A stretch of 32,591 nucleotides of DNA from Acidimicrobiia bacterium (GTDB lineage Bacteria; Actinomycetota; Acidimicrobiia; Acidimicrobiales; Bin134), in assembly GCA_022821445.1 (NCBI GenBank), contig JAJEDQ010000060.1:1-32591 (forward strand). The letters run 5' to 3'. The notes beneath the pieces are model-generated. The model saw only the letters and a list, made by a program, of their open reading frames with translations, was not told the origin of the DNA and searched no databases. Shown here one piece after another: positions 24,769 through 32,591 of the stretch; within the stretch, counting starts at the first letter, position 1, and every line of letters begins with the position of its first letter. Made by a program: the position numbers and the translations under genes.

Positions 24769-25535
24769 CAAGATAAATCGAGCGTGAAGTCGGGCGGCAG
24801 AGTCGGTTCGGGGTCGGGAGTTGGGCTGGGTGGGACGGTCGGCGTCGGCGTCTCCGGGGGCGGGGTCGGTTCGGGGATCTCGGTGGGGGTTGGGGTTGCG
24901 CTAACCGTGGGCACGGGAGTGGGGGTGGCCTCGGGCTGGTAGTCGGGGTCAACCGAGTGGAAGTCATCACGGGTTACGGGGACATCGCTTTCCCCGCTGT
25001 CGGTGGGCAGCGGCACGGGGTTGTCGTTCAGCAGCAGTGAGAAGCGGGTGGCCCCCGAGTTCTCCGTTGCGGTGAACACGAGCTGGGCCACCGCGAGCTG
25101 GCGGTTCTCACCCTCCAAGCGCTCCTCGAACACCTCAGACTCCAGTGCCACGGTCACCAGGTCACCGGCTGGGTTGACGTCGATCGAGACCACTTCGACA
25201 TCGGCGGGCAGGGCAGTGGACAGTGCCTGCTCAGATTCGGCTTCGTTGGGGGCCGAGAACAGGGCCTCCAAGACGGTGGTTGGCGGAGCTGGACTGGCCA
25301 CGTCGCGGGCCACAGGGGAGAGCAGGTTGTTCTCATCGATCAGGTAGATGAGCACCTCTTGGGTGATCAACGGCGTCGGCTCCGGCGATGCAGTGGGCGC
25401 CACCAGATCGTCGGGCAGCCGGGAATAGTCCACGGTCCGGGGTCGGTCGTCTTCAGGCACCGAGCAGCCCGCGGCCACCAAAAGGGCGGCGGCCAGGATC
25501 GCCACCAGACTTCGAAGCACAGTCGAGTGGGTCAT
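24768..25535 (-). CDS. GerMN-domain lipoprotein, LpqB-like, with Pro/Thr-rich tail
   Basis: 255 residues from the ATG at 25535. Signal peptide with lipobox VAAGC (Cys24), so exported and lipid-anchored. Residues about 58-170 form a GerMN-type domain (VLIYLIDENNLLSPVARDV, TVLEALFSAP, VEVVSIDVNPAGDLVTVAL, AVAQLVFTAT). The last ~65 residues are a low-complexity Pro/Thr/Glu tail. Its place directly after a two-component pair equals lpqB in mtrA-mtrB-lpqB, where LpqB tunes the sensor kinase, but at 255 residues it lacks the large C-terminal propeller of mycobacterial LpqB. Two upstream in-frame ATGs (25568, 25601) come from a 33-bp tandem repeat; the one at 25601 overlaps the kinase stop as ATGA and may be the real, coupled start. 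Confidence 0.83.
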   Translation of the reverse strand: MTHSTVLRSLVAILAAALLVAAGCSVPEDDRPRTVDYSRLPDDLVAPTASPEPTPLITQEVLIYLIDENNLLSPVARDVASPAPPTTVLEALFSAPNEAESEQALSTALPADVEVVSIDVNPAGDLVTVALESEVFEERLEGENRQLAVAQLVFTATENSGATRFSLLLNDNPVPLPTDSGESDVPVTRDDFHSVDPDYQPEATPTPVPTVSATPTPTEIPEPTPPPETPTPTVPPSPTPDPEPTLPPDFTLDLS

Positions 25536-25622
25536 GACACCGCGATGAGGAGGTGGTGATTGGGTCATGACACCGCGATGAGGATGTGGTGATTGGGTCA
25601 TGACACCGCGGCGGGGAGGTGG
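25528..25622 (-). repeat. 33-bp tandem repeat at the kinase/lipoprotein junction (2.9 copies)
   Basis: Units at 25528-25560, 25561-25593 and 25594-25622. The first two differ at one position; the third diverges after about 17 bp. Each carries GTCATGAC, i.e. an ATGA on the minus strand. 33 bp is 11 codons, so each unit keeps the lipoprotein frame and supplies another in-frame ATG, while the third unit also encodes the last residues and stop of the histidine kinase. Confidence 0.9.
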
Positions 25623-27043
25623 ACGACGAATCTGATTCCGGGAAGTCGGTCGGGTCGGTCTTCGCACCAGACGCGGCCCTGGTGCAGGCCAACGTGCTCG
25701 GCCACCAGGGCCAGCCCCAGCCCGACCCCGGTGGTGGTGCCCCGCTCAACCGCTTGTCGGCCTCGTGAAAATCGGTCGAATATGTGCTCTCTCTCGTCCG
25801 CAGCCACACCGGGGCCGGCGTCTTCCACCGCGATTTCGATCCCCTTTGGCCCGGTCCCCATTGAATCTTGGTAGAGGAAGATCCCGGTCGCTCCTCCCGC
25901 GTACTTCTGAGCGTTGCTCAACAGGTTGTCGATGACCTGTACCAACCGGCGCTTGTCGGCCCGTACCCGCACCCGGGCTACCGCCGGTTCGCAGGAAATG
26001 GGGATGGCGACAGGGCTGGTGGCCGAAACCGCGTTCTCCACAAACTCGAGCAAGTTGAACACATCCAAATCCAGTTCGGCGGTGCCGACGTCGAAGCGGG
26101 AGATCTCCAGCAGATCCTCCACCAGATGCTCGAAGCGGTTCACGTCCTCGGTCAGCAGATCCAGAGCGGTACGGGCCCGCTCGGGCAACTCAGCCCGGCG
26201 AGTGTTCATCACCTCCACTGAAGCGGAGAGGGTCATGAGGGGGGATCGCAGTTCGTGGCTCACTTCAGACGCGAACCGCTCGTCTTGGGCAATCCGGTGC
26301 TGAAGTGCACCCACCATGTCGTTGAACGAGTCGGTGAGCGTGATCAGCTCTCGGGCGGCCCCGGGTTCCAGTCGGGTGCTGAGGTCGCCGCGGGCGATGG
26401 ACTGAGCGGCTTTGCCGATGTCCACCAGCGGGCGCAGCAGTCGACGGCTGGCCCAAAAGCCGACGGCCGCCGAGGCCAGGGTGACACCGCCTCCGCCGCT
26501 GGCCAGAATGAGCCCGAGCGAGCCCAGTGTGTCTTCGATCTCATCCAGCGGTGTGGCCTCGTAGTACGAGGCGTTGTGGCCGGGAATGGGGATGCCGATC
26601 ACCAAGAAGGGCTTGTCCCTCACCCGGTAGCGCATCCGCGCCGGCTTGCCGCTCTCCACGGTGCGGCGGAGGCGCTCGTCGATGTCGCCCTGTTCGAATT
26701 CGAAGGACGGCTGGAACCAGTCGCCCCCCACCCGCAGAACCGGACGGGAGCCCTCGGGAGTGGCCAGTGTGCTGACCAGGTTCTGGAGGGCTTCCGACTC
26801 GATGTCTGGACTGAGGCGGCGGTTGACGACCGAGGCGTTGAACCCCACCGTGGCCAAGGCGTCGTTCTCCCTCCCGTTGAGCAGGTTCTGACGGGTCAGC
26901 GCGAATACCGTCACGCTGAGCAGCGCAGACAACAGCAGGGTGGTGAGCACGAAGGACAGGATGATCCTGGTGCGGAGCCTCAGCCGACGGGCCCGGGAGC
27001 CCGCTCGGCGCCAGAAGCGAGAGCGCAGTCCGGTGGTCTCCAC
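25598..27043 (-). CDS. mtrB: Sensor histidine kinase, MtrB-like
   Basis: 481 residues from a GTG at 27043, 8 nt after the response regulator stop. Two membrane helices (about 26-50 and 173-198) enclose an extracellular domain of some 120 residues; then HAMP (about 199-252), the dimerisation/phosphoacceptor domain with His263 in SEVSHELRSPL, the N box DNLLSNAQKYA, the G boxes DAGPGV and GVGLGLALVAEHVGLHQG, and the C-terminus. Architecture and order with its neighbours match MtrB, which senses the envelope and division state in actinobacteria. A longer reading frame runs up to 27190 but overlaps the regulator gene, so the GTG is preferred. Confidence 0.9.
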   Translation of the reverse strand: METTGLRSRFWRRAGSRARRLRLRTRIILSFVLTTLLLSALLSVTVFALTRQNLLNGRENDALATVGFNASVVNRRLSPDIESEALQNLVSTLATPEGSRPVLRVGGDWFQPSFEFEQGDIDERLRRTVESGKPARMRYRVRDKPFLVIGIPIPGHNASYYEATPLDEIEDTLGSLGLILASGGGGVTLASAAVGFWASRRLLRPLVDIGKAAQSIARGDLSTRLEPGAARELITLTDSFNDMVGALQHRIAQDERFASEVSHELRSPLMTLSASVEVMNTRRAELPERARTALDLLTEDVNRFEHLVEDLLEISRFDVGTAELDLDVFNLLEFVENAVSATSPVAIPISCEPAVARVRVRADKRRLVQVIDNLLSNAQKYAGGATGIFLYQDSMGTGPKGIEIAVEDAGPGVAADEREHIFDRFSRGRQAVERGTTTGVGLGLALVAEHVGLHQGRVWCEDRPDRLPGIRFVVHLPAAVS

Positions 27044-27051
27044 TGGCGCTC

Positions 27052-27732
27052 TCAGGCTTGGAGCTTGTATCCCAGGCCGCGGACGGTCACCACGTAGCGG
27101 GGATTGGCCGGGTCCGACTCGATTTTGGTGCGCAAGCGCCGAATGTGGACGTCCACCAAGCGGCCATCCCCGAAGTAACCGAGATCCCACACCCGCTCCA
27201 GAAGCACTTCTCGGCTGAGCACCTTGCCGGAGTTGGTGGCCAGCTCAACGAGAAGGCGGAACTCCGTCTTGGTGAGGTGGGCCTCTTCGCCGTTGATGGT
27301 GACCGCTCCTTGCTCAGGCATGATCTCCAGTTGCCCAAAGCGCATTTCGGTCATGGTGGAGTCGGTGGTGCGCACGCGGCGCAAAAGGGCGCGAATGCGG
27401 GCCGAGAGCTCTTTCGGGGCGAACGGCTTGGTCAGATAGTCGTCTGCTCCTGCCTCCAGGCCGGCCACCACGTCGTGGGTGTCGGCTCGGGCCGTGACCA
27501 TGATGATGGGCACGTCGCTGGTTCGGCGGAGTGTGCGGCACACTTCGAATCCGTCGATGTCGGGAAGCATGATGTCGATGAGCACCACATCGGCAGGCGT
27601 GTCCGAGAAAGCATCGAAGGCCTCTTGGCCGTTGGCCGCCTCCAAGACATCCCAGCCCTCGTCTTCGAGGGCGAGGCGGACCGCGGTGCGGATCCTCTCG
27701 TCGTCCTCAATGGCCAGAATGCGGGTTCCCAC
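27052..27732 (-). CDS. mtrA: OmpR-family response regulator, MtrA-like
   Basis: 226 residues from a GTG start (MtrA of M. tuberculosis is of about the same size). Receiver domain 1-120 with the acidic pocket EDD (9-11), phosphoacceptor Asp53 (VLIDIMLPDIDG), Thr80 and Lys102 (LTKPF). The winged-helix DNA-binding domain occupies about 130-225, including LTKTEFRLLVELA and SREVLLERVWDLGYFGDGRLVDVHIRRLRTKIE. It is the partner of the kinase encoded next. The identification as MtrA rests on gene order and on overall resemblance; other OmpR-type envelope regulators cannot be excluded. Confidence 0.9.
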   Translation of the reverse strand: MGTRILAIEDDERIRTAVRLALEDEGWDVLEAANGQEAFDAFSDTPADVVLIDIMLPDIDGFEVCRTLRRTSDVPIIMVTARADTHDVVAGLEAGADDYLTKPFAPKELSARIRALLRRVRTTDSTMTEMRFGQLEIMPEQGAVTINGEEAHLTKTEFRLLVELATNSGKVLSREVLLERVWDLGYFGDGRLVDVHIRRLRTKIESDPANPRYVVTVRGLGYKLQA

Positions 27733-27771
27733 CCTGAAATGGTGCCTGATATTGAGCCGCGATGGGTAGCA

Positions 27772-27820
27772 GGGGCCTATATTCGGCCGTTTCGGTCCGT
27801 GGGATGGGGCCTATATTCGG
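27772..27820. repeat. 15-bp direct repeat in the gap before mtrA
   Basis: GGGGCCTATATTCGG occurs at 27772-27786 and again at 27806-27820, 34 bp apart. The second copy contains the stop codon of the inositol monophosphatase gene; the first lies in the 78-bp gap upstream of the response regulator. It may be a leftover of a short duplication or a paired protein-binding site controlling mtrA. Confidence 0.7.
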
Positions 27821-28635
27821 TCGGCCTGGGCGCTTTGCAGCAGCATCAAGATGGTGTCGGCCACCGACGGGGCGGCGGCAAACACGAATTGGCGGCTGGG
27901 AGGTCCGCCGTTCAGGTCTTGGACGACGGCACCGGCTTCCTCGGCAATGAGGGCGCCGGCCGCGTAGTCCCAGGGATTGAGCCCCACCTCGAAGAAAGCA
28001 TCCACCCGTCCGCAGGCCACCGTGCAGAGGTCGACAGCAGCCCCTCCCACCCGTCGAATGTCGCCGATTTGGGGAAGCAGCTCGCCGAGCACCTCGGCCT
28101 GGCGCCGGCGCCGTTCATGCTGGTAGGAGAATCCGGTGGCCACCAAGGCCATGGTTGGGTCGCTATCGGGGCGGACAGTGATGGGGTCTCCGTTCAGCCG
28201 GGCCCCGCCGTTTCGATGGGTGCTGAACGTCTCGTCGAGAACGGGGTCGACCACGGCGCCGGCCACAACTCGGCCCGCGGCTTCAGCGGCCACTGACACG
28301 CCGAAGCCGACGTGGCCGTAGACGAAGTTCACCGTGCCGTCGATGGGGTCGATGATCCAGCGCACCCCGCTGGTGACGTCGCGGCCCGTGCCCTCTTCGC
28401 CCAGTATGGCGTCATCGGGCCGGTGGGAGGTCAGGAACTCCACGATGGCGGTCTCGCAGGCCACGTCCATGTCGGTGACCAGATCGGTACGCGACGACTT
28501 GGCCGATATCTGGAGCTGGGCGCCGGCGTGGGCCCTCAGCAGCGAGGCCGCCACTTCGGCGGCCTCCGCGGCGAGCTTTTCCAAGTGGTCCCACTCTGGT
28601 CTGGCCGGCGCTGAAGTGGGGTCGGTTTCCGGCAC
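27811..28635 (-). CDS. suhB: Inositol monophosphatase family protein
   Basis: 274 residues from a GTG. Mg-dependent phosphatase fold: metal-binding GEEG (79-82), DPIDGTVNF (96-104) and the C-terminal NPWDYAAGALIAEEAG (220-235, Asp223), with TDMD (54-57) earlier. Substrates may be inositol-1-phosphate, needed for phosphatidylinositol and PIMs, or related phosphates such as histidinol phosphate. The presence of a PimB-like transferase in the window makes inositol phosphate plausible. It is first in a minus-strand run with mtrA and mtrB, but a 78-bp gap suggests mtrA also has its own promoter. The start follows a TAGGGT box by 7 nt. Confidence 0.9.
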   Translation of the reverse strand: MPETDPTSAPARPEWDHLEKLAAEAAEVAASLLRAHAGAQLQISAKSSRTDLVTDMDVACETAIVEFLTSHRPDDAILGEEGTGRDVTSGVRWIIDPIDGTVNFVYGHVGFGVSVAAEAAGRVVAGAVVDPVLDETFSTHRNGGARLNGDPITVRPDSDPTMALVATGFSYQHERRRRQAEVLGELLPQIGDIRRVGGAAVDLCTVACGRVDAFFEVGLNPWDYAAGALIAEEAGAVVQDLNGGPPSRQFVFAAAPSVADTILMLLQSAQADRI

Positions 28636-28642
28636 GGCTGCA

Positions 28643-28648
28643 ACCCTA
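28643..28648 (-). promoter_or_regulatory. Putative -10 box (TAGGGT) for leaderless inositol monophosphatase transcript
   Basis: On the minus strand TAGGGT is followed by 7 nt (TGCAGCC) and the GTG at 28635. No ribosome site. It shares an 80-bp divergent gap with the threonine aldolase promoter. Confidence 0.42.
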
Positions 28649-28702
28649 GGTGGTTGATGCCGCGGGATCAGGCCAATAAGTCCTGGGCCAGCCCTGAGAC
28701 TC

Positions 28703-28708
28703 TACGCT
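28703..28708 (+). promoter_or_regulatory. Putative -10 box (TACGCT) for leaderless threonine aldolase transcript
   Basis: TACGCT is followed by 7 nt and the GTG at 28716, in the 80-bp gap diverging from the inositol monophosphatase gene. No Shine-Dalgarno sequence or clear -35 box is visible. Confidence 0.4.
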
Positions 28709-28715
28709 GGACAAC

Positions 28716-29753
28716 GTGGTATCTCGCGGAGTAGTCGATCTGCGGTCGGACACGTTGACGCAGCCCACCGACGCGATGCGCCAGGCCATGGCCTCGGCCC
28801 AGGTGGGCGACGACCGCTACGGGGAAGACCCCGCGGTCAACCAATTGGAGGAGCGTTTCGCCGATCTGGTGGGCAAGCCTTCTGCGATGTACGTGCCGTC
28901 GGGCACGATGGGCAACCAGATCGCCCTGCGGCTGCAAGGAACCGTGGGCAGCAACGTTGTTGTGGGTCGCCGCCAGCATTTGATGTCCTACGAGAGCGGT
29001 GCAGCCGGGATGAACAACGCTTCTCAGCTCTACGCGGTGGACGACGCTGGCGGAGTGGTCGACACGGTGGCCGCCGCCGAGGCGGTTGCCGCTGGTCAAG
29101 GGGGATTTTGGCCCCCGGTCTCGCTGGTCTGCCTGGAGAACACCCATCTGGCCTCTGGTGGCCTGGCCATTGAGGCTGGCGAAATGGCCGCGGCTGCCGC
29201 GCTGGGGCCTCCCGTGCATCTGGACGGCGCCCGCCTGTTCAACGCCGCCGTTGCCTTGGACACCGCTGCCGAGGAGTTGGCCCGCGCCGCCACCACGGTC
29301 ATGTCGTGTGTGTCCAAGGGGCTGGGGGCACCGGTAGGCTCGCTGCTAGCCGGGCCGCCCGACTTGATCGCGGAGGCCCGGCTGCATCGGCGGCGACTGG
29401 GCGGGGCCATGCGGCAGGCCGGAGTGATCGCCGCTGGCGGGCTGTATGCCCTCGACCATCACATCGATCGGCTGGCCGATGACCACGCCCGAGCCCGGCG
29501 CTTGGGCGAGGTGGTAGCAGAACGCTGGCCCGGTGCCCGGCTGGGCGAGGCCGAGGCTGCCAGCGGGCGCCCCTTTACCAATGTTGTGGCCTTCCGCCAT
29601 TTAGACGCCCTGGGCCTGCTGGATCACCTGCACGGCACCGGCATCCGAGCCGGACTGCTGGCACCGGGCATCGTGCGCTTCGTCACCCATCTCGATGTGG
29701 ACGATGCCGATATCGACCGGGCAATCGCTGCTCTTTCATCTGCTCCGGACTAG
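28716..29753 (+). CDS. ltaE: Low-specificity L-threonine aldolase (beta-eliminating lyase family)
   Basis: PLP enzyme splitting L-threonine or allo-threonine into glycine and acetaldehyde. 345 residues from a GTG. Features: VDLRSDTLTQPT (7-18), DDRYGEDPAVNQLE (32-45), PSGTMGNQIAL (61-71), the His88 and Glu93 pair (QHLMSYES), ENTHLASGG (141-149), LDGARLFNAA (169-178) and the PLP-lysine Lys201 in SCVSKGLGAPVGS. All landmarks of the family are in place and the length is typical. It ends 3 nt from the convergent small membrane protein gene. Confidence 0.93.
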   Translation: MVSRGVVDLRSDTLTQPTDAMRQAMASAQVGDDRYGEDPAVNQLEERFADLVGKPSAMYVPSGTMGNQIALRLQGTVGSNVVVGRRQHLMSYESGAAGMNNASQLYAVDDAGGVVDTVAAAEAVAAGQGGFWPPVSLVCLENTHLASGGLAIEAGEMAAAAALGPPVHLDGARLFNAAVALDTAAEELARAATTVMSCVSKGLGAPVGSLLAGPPDLIAEARLHRRRLGGAMRQAGVIAAGGLYALDHHIDRLADDHARARRLGEVVAERWPGARLGEAEAASGRPFTNVVAFRHLDALGLLDHLHGTGIRAGLLAPGIVRFVTHLDVDDADIDRAIAALSSAPD

Positions 29754-29756
29754 CCA

Positions 29757-30041
29757 CTACCGGTCGCGGTCTCGGCGGCGGCCGCCGAACAGCCGCCATT
29801 CCTCCATGGCCCGCAACGTCAATATGGCCACCACGGCCAGGCCCACCGCCCCGGCCACCGCACCCACCAGCGCCCCAAGCCCGGTCCACAACCCGCAGTT
29901 CCCCTCGCATTGGAGGTCGATGTAGGCGAACCCGATCAGCCCCCCGCACAGCCCTCCCACCAGAATCGAGGCAAAGGCCAGCCAACGAGCCCCCTTGGGA
30001 GGAAGTGCCGAGCGCTCCTCAGGCGATCCCGAATCCACCAT
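29757..30041 (-). CDS. Small membrane protein, unknown function
   Basis: 94 residues. Two hydrophobic helices, about 20-41 and 50-75, joined by a short loop with two cysteines (DLQCEGNCGLW), and a basic Arg/Asp-rich C-terminus. It begins 9 nt after the hsdR stop on the same strand, without a clear ribosome site, and so may be read from the same message. No family recognised. Its helices are rich in Gly and Ala, as in many small actinobacterial membrane proteins. Confidence 0.55.
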   Translation of the reverse strand: MVDSGSPEERSALPPKGARWLAFASILVGGLCGGLIGFAYIDLQCEGNCGLWTGLGALVGAVAGAVGLAVVAILTLRAMEEWRLFGGRRRDRDR

Positions 30042-30050
30042 CTGCCCATG

Positions 30051-32591
30051 TTACGGGGGCGGATGGCTGTAAACCGACTCCCCGTTGTTGTAGTAGCTGG
30101 CATAGATGTGCTCGAAGATGGCGCTGACCTTTTGGTCGAATAGCTCGGGTCCATAGATGTCGGGCAATTCGTTGTCGAGGGTCTTGCCTATGGCGACTTT
30201 GACGGCTGAGAGGGTTTGTCGTTTGCGTTTCCAGTCGAGGACGAGCTCGTCGGCGATGCGGTCGAGCAGCTTCTTGGCGGCGCTCTTGACCTGGACGGAT
30301 TGGGCGCGGGTGAGGTCGGGTTCGGGTTTGGTGAGCAGGTCGAATATGGCGAGTTCTTCCTCGGTGGTGCCTTCTCGCACGGCGCGTTGTTCTTCGTCGG
30401 TGAGCTCGTCGTGGATGGCTTTGAGCCGGCGGAGGAATTCTTCGAGGTTGTGGGTTCCGGCGTTGTACTGGTCGATGAGTTGTCGGAACCGCTCGGCGAG
30501 GTCTCGTCGGGTGGGGTTCTTGCGCACGGCGTCGTCGAGGCGTTCTTCGATGTTCTTCTCGATGGCTTTGGCGGCGGTGCGTCGGCGGTCGCCGAAGCGC
30601 CGGATGAGTTCTTCGAAGTCGAGCTGGTTCAGGTCGATGAGCGGGTCGGCGTCGGCGGTGGGGATGATGTATTCCTTGGCGCCCACGGAGCGGTCGAGCA
30701 GTTCTGACACCGAGTCCATGACCCCGGAGATGTCGGGCGCTTCGGTGGAGGATTCGATCTTGGCGGCGATCGTGCGGACGACCGCGATGCGATAGGCCAC
30801 TGCCATGGCCTCGGGGTCGGGCAGCAGGGCTTTGAAGGTCTTTCGGGCTCGTCGGGCGAGCTTCACGAATTGCCGGCGGGTTTGCTCATCGACGAGCAGG
30901 GCTTCGACCGCGGCTTGTTGGAGCGCGATGAAATCGAAGCCCTCCGCGGCTTCCTGCTCGGAGAGGTCGATGTCGTTGTCGGCGCAGAAATCGACTACTT
31001 CGGCCAGCGCGGCGTCGAGTTCGGCGACCAGCTCGTCTTTTGGCCGGATGGGGGAGTCGGCCCCTGGACTGGCGCCGTAGATGGCGAGGGCTTGTTCGAG
31101 GTTTCGGAACACTCCGATGTAGTCGACGATGAGGCCGTTGTCTTTGTCGGGGAACACCCGGTTGGCCCGAGCGATGGTCTGCACCAGGGCGTGGTTGCGC
31201 ATTGGCTTGTCGAGGTACACCGTTGAGGTGGACGGCGAGTCGAACCCGGTGAGCCACATGGCGCACACGAACACCAGCCGGAACGGGTCTTCGGGGTCTT
31301 TGAACTTGGCATTGAGGTCTTCTTCGACGATGCGCTTGCGGTGTCGGGCGATGTCGAGGCCGAGCTCTCTCATGTCGGCCACTTCGTTCTGGGCTTGCGA
31401 CACCATCACCGCAATGTCGGTGGTGCCCATGAACTCGATGAGCGACTCCAGATGGGCGCGCCCCGACTCCGGGGTGTCGGCCAGTTCGGCTTCGAGCTCG
31501 GCCTGGTAGCGGGCCCATTCGGTTTCAACGAGGTCGAACATGCGAATGGCGGTGGCCTTGTCGATGGCCACGTACATGGCCTTGCCCCGGAACCCCCGGT
31601 TGACGAAGTGGCGGACCAGATCCGCAGCGATCTCCTCAAGGCGCTGGGGGCGGGTGATGATCTGGTACTGCCGGGAGAATTGGCGGGCCACCGCCTTCTC
31701 CTGGGCCTCATCCAGCGCGGCGGCTTCCAAGAGGTCTTCGAGCTCTTCGTCGAAGAGGTCGTTGACGAGCTGGAGCTCGGGGATGCGGTTCTCGTAGAAC
31801 AGCGGCACGGTGGCGCCGTCTTCTATGGAATCGCGGAAGTTGTAGATCGACACGTAGTCGCCGAACACCCGCCGGGTCTGCTCTTCTTCTCCGGATATGA
31901 GCGGGGTGCCGGTGAACCCGATGAACGACGCGTTGGGCAGCGCCAAGCGCATGTTGGCCGCCAGCGTGTCGTATTGGGAGCGATGGGCCTCGTCGGTGAT
32001 CACCACGATGTCGTTGCGCTCCGACAGCACTGGCATCGCCTGGCCCCGTTCGGGCGGGATGAACTTGTGGATCAGCGTGAACACATACCGGTGGTCTTGG
32101 CCCAGTAGCTCCCGCAGATGAGCCGACGTCTCGGCGTGGACCCGCTGGCCCGCGGTGATCACCCCGCAGTCGGCGAAATCACCGTAGAGCTGCTCGTCGA
32201 GCTCGGTGCGGTCGGTGACCATCACGAACGTCCAGTTGCCTGGCTCTTTGCGCAGCACCTTCTGGGTGAACCACAGCATCGACAACGACTTGCCCGACCC
32301 CTGCGTATGCCAGAACACTCCCAGGCGGCCCTCACGGTGGTGTACCTCCCGCAGCGCCTCCAGCGAATTGTTCACCCCGAGAAACTGGTGGTTCTTGGCC
32401 AACGCCTTCACCAGCCCGCCCGGACGCTCCATGAACGCCACGAAGTTCTCAACCAGATCCAGCAGACGTTGCGGCTGGCACGTACCCCGCAGCGCGGTCT
32501 CCAACGACACCACGCCCTGCTCGCCCTCCGAGTCGATCCGCTTCCACTCGCCGAAATAACCCCAATCAGCGAACGTCGACCCAACCAGCGT
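30051..32591 (-). CDS. hsdR: Type I restriction enzyme R subunit (HsdR), N-terminus outside window
   Basis: Motor and nuclease subunit of a type I restriction-modification complex. The frame is open to the window edge, so the N-terminal nuclease domain is missing here; about 846 residues are visible. The GTG at 32513 is internal, because the frame continues upstream with family-like sequence (GYFGEWKRIDSEGEQG). Helicase motifs in order: Walker A TQGSGKSLSML, motif Ia-like VTDRTELDEQL, the DEAH box ITDEAHRSQY, GFTGTPL, and motif V/VI region FVCAMWLTGFDSP with QTIARANRVFPDK. The remaining ~350 residues are a helical, charged C-terminal domain that binds the methylase core. hsdM and hsdS should lie beyond the right edge. 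Confidence 0.93.
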   Translation of the reverse strand, partial: TLVGSTFADWGYFGEWKRIDSEGEQGVVSLETALRGTCQPQRLLDLVENFVAFMERPGGLVKALAKNHQFLGVNNSLEALREVHHREGRLGVFWHTQGSGKSLSMLWFTQKVLRKEPGNWTFVMVTDRTELDEQLYGDFADCGVITAGQRVHAETSAHLRELLGQDHRYVFTLIHKFIPPERGQAMPVLSERNDIVVITDEAHRSQYDTLAANMRLALPNASFIGFTGTPLISGEEEQTRRVFGDYVSIYNFRDSIEDGATVPLFYENRIPELQLVNDLFDEELEDLLEAAALDEAQEKAVARQFSRQYQIITRPQRLEEIAADLVRHFVNRGFRGKAMYVAIDKATAIRMFDLVETEWARYQAELEAELADTPESGRAHLESLIEFMGTTDIAVMVSQAQNEVADMRELGLDIARHRKRIVEEDLNAKFKDPEDPFRLVFVCAMWLTGFDSPSTSTVYLDKPMRNHALVQTIARANRVFPDKDNGLIVDYIGVFRNLEQALAIYGASPGADSPIRPKDELVAELDAALAEVVDFCADNDIDLSEQEAAEGFDFIALQQAAVEALLVDEQTRRQFVKLARRARKTFKALLPDPEAMAVAYRIAVVRTIAAKIESSTEAPDISGVMDSVSELLDRSVGAKEYIIPTADADPLIDLNQLDFEELIRRFGDRRRTAAKAIEKNIEERLDDAVRKNPTRRDLAERFRQLIDQYNAGTHNLEEFLRRLKAIHDELTDEEQRAVREGTTEEELAIFDLLTKPEPDLTRAQSVQVKSAAKKLLDRIADELVLDWKRKRQTLSAVKVAIGKTLDNELPDIYGPELFDQKVSAIFEHIYASYYNNGESVYSHPPP

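Noticed and set aside
25528-25622. CRISPR array
   Set aside because: Units are contiguous, without spacers, and lie inside coding sequence.

Overview
The window reads as a chromosomal segment of a high-GC actinobacterium. The evidence is an OmpR-type regulator / HAMP-histidine kinase / GerMN lipoprotein triplet laid out like actinobacterial mtrA-mtrB-lpqB, a PimB-like GT4 glycosyltransferase beside a SRPBCC gene, many GTG starts, and several genes whose only visible promoter is a TANNNT box 6-7 nt before a GTG start (leaderless pattern). An Acidimicrobiia-like lineage is my guess; nothing here proves it. No tRNA, phage, insertion sequence or CRISPR array was seen.

Layout. 1-2600: end of a class A penicillin-binding protein, a coiled-coil zinc-ribbon protein, a small membrane protein, and RNase P RNA on the minus strand. 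2588-16269: a carbohydrate catabolic locus built as two divergent operons around one regulatory node. The minus operon is lacI-type regulator, galactokinase, glycerol-3-phosphate dehydrogenase, FGGY (glycerol-kinase-like) kinase. The plus operon is GH4 alpha-galactosidase, two CUT1 permeases, solute-binding lipoprotein, FG-GAP/ASPIC lipoprotein, small membrane protein, ABC ATPase. Between them lie three contiguous 12-bp palindromes, and the right half of the last one forms the -35 box of a consensus-like promoter. 16287-17906: a second glpD in visibly more AT-rich DNA, convergent with the locus. 18139-24740: trpD, queG, PimB-like GT, small membrane protein, SRPBCC protein, alaC-like aminotransferase and pfkA. 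24768-28635 (minus): lpqB-like lipoprotein, mtrB-like kinase, mtrA-like regulator, inositol monophosphatase. 28716-29753: threonine aldolase. 29757-32591 (minus): small membrane protein and a type I restriction HsdR subunit that runs off the window end.

The most interesting content is the sugar locus. An ABC importer brings in an unphosphorylated alpha-galactoside; GH4 releases galactose for galactokinase; and the kinase plus glycerol-3-phosphate dehydrogenase in the same regulon suggest that the other half of the substrate is glycerol or a close polyol. A galactosylglycerol (floridoside type, or galactolipid head group) is therefore a reasonable candidate. This is inference. The kinase lacks two residues that I recall as glycerol-binding in E. 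coli GlpK, so the aglycone may be a different polyol.
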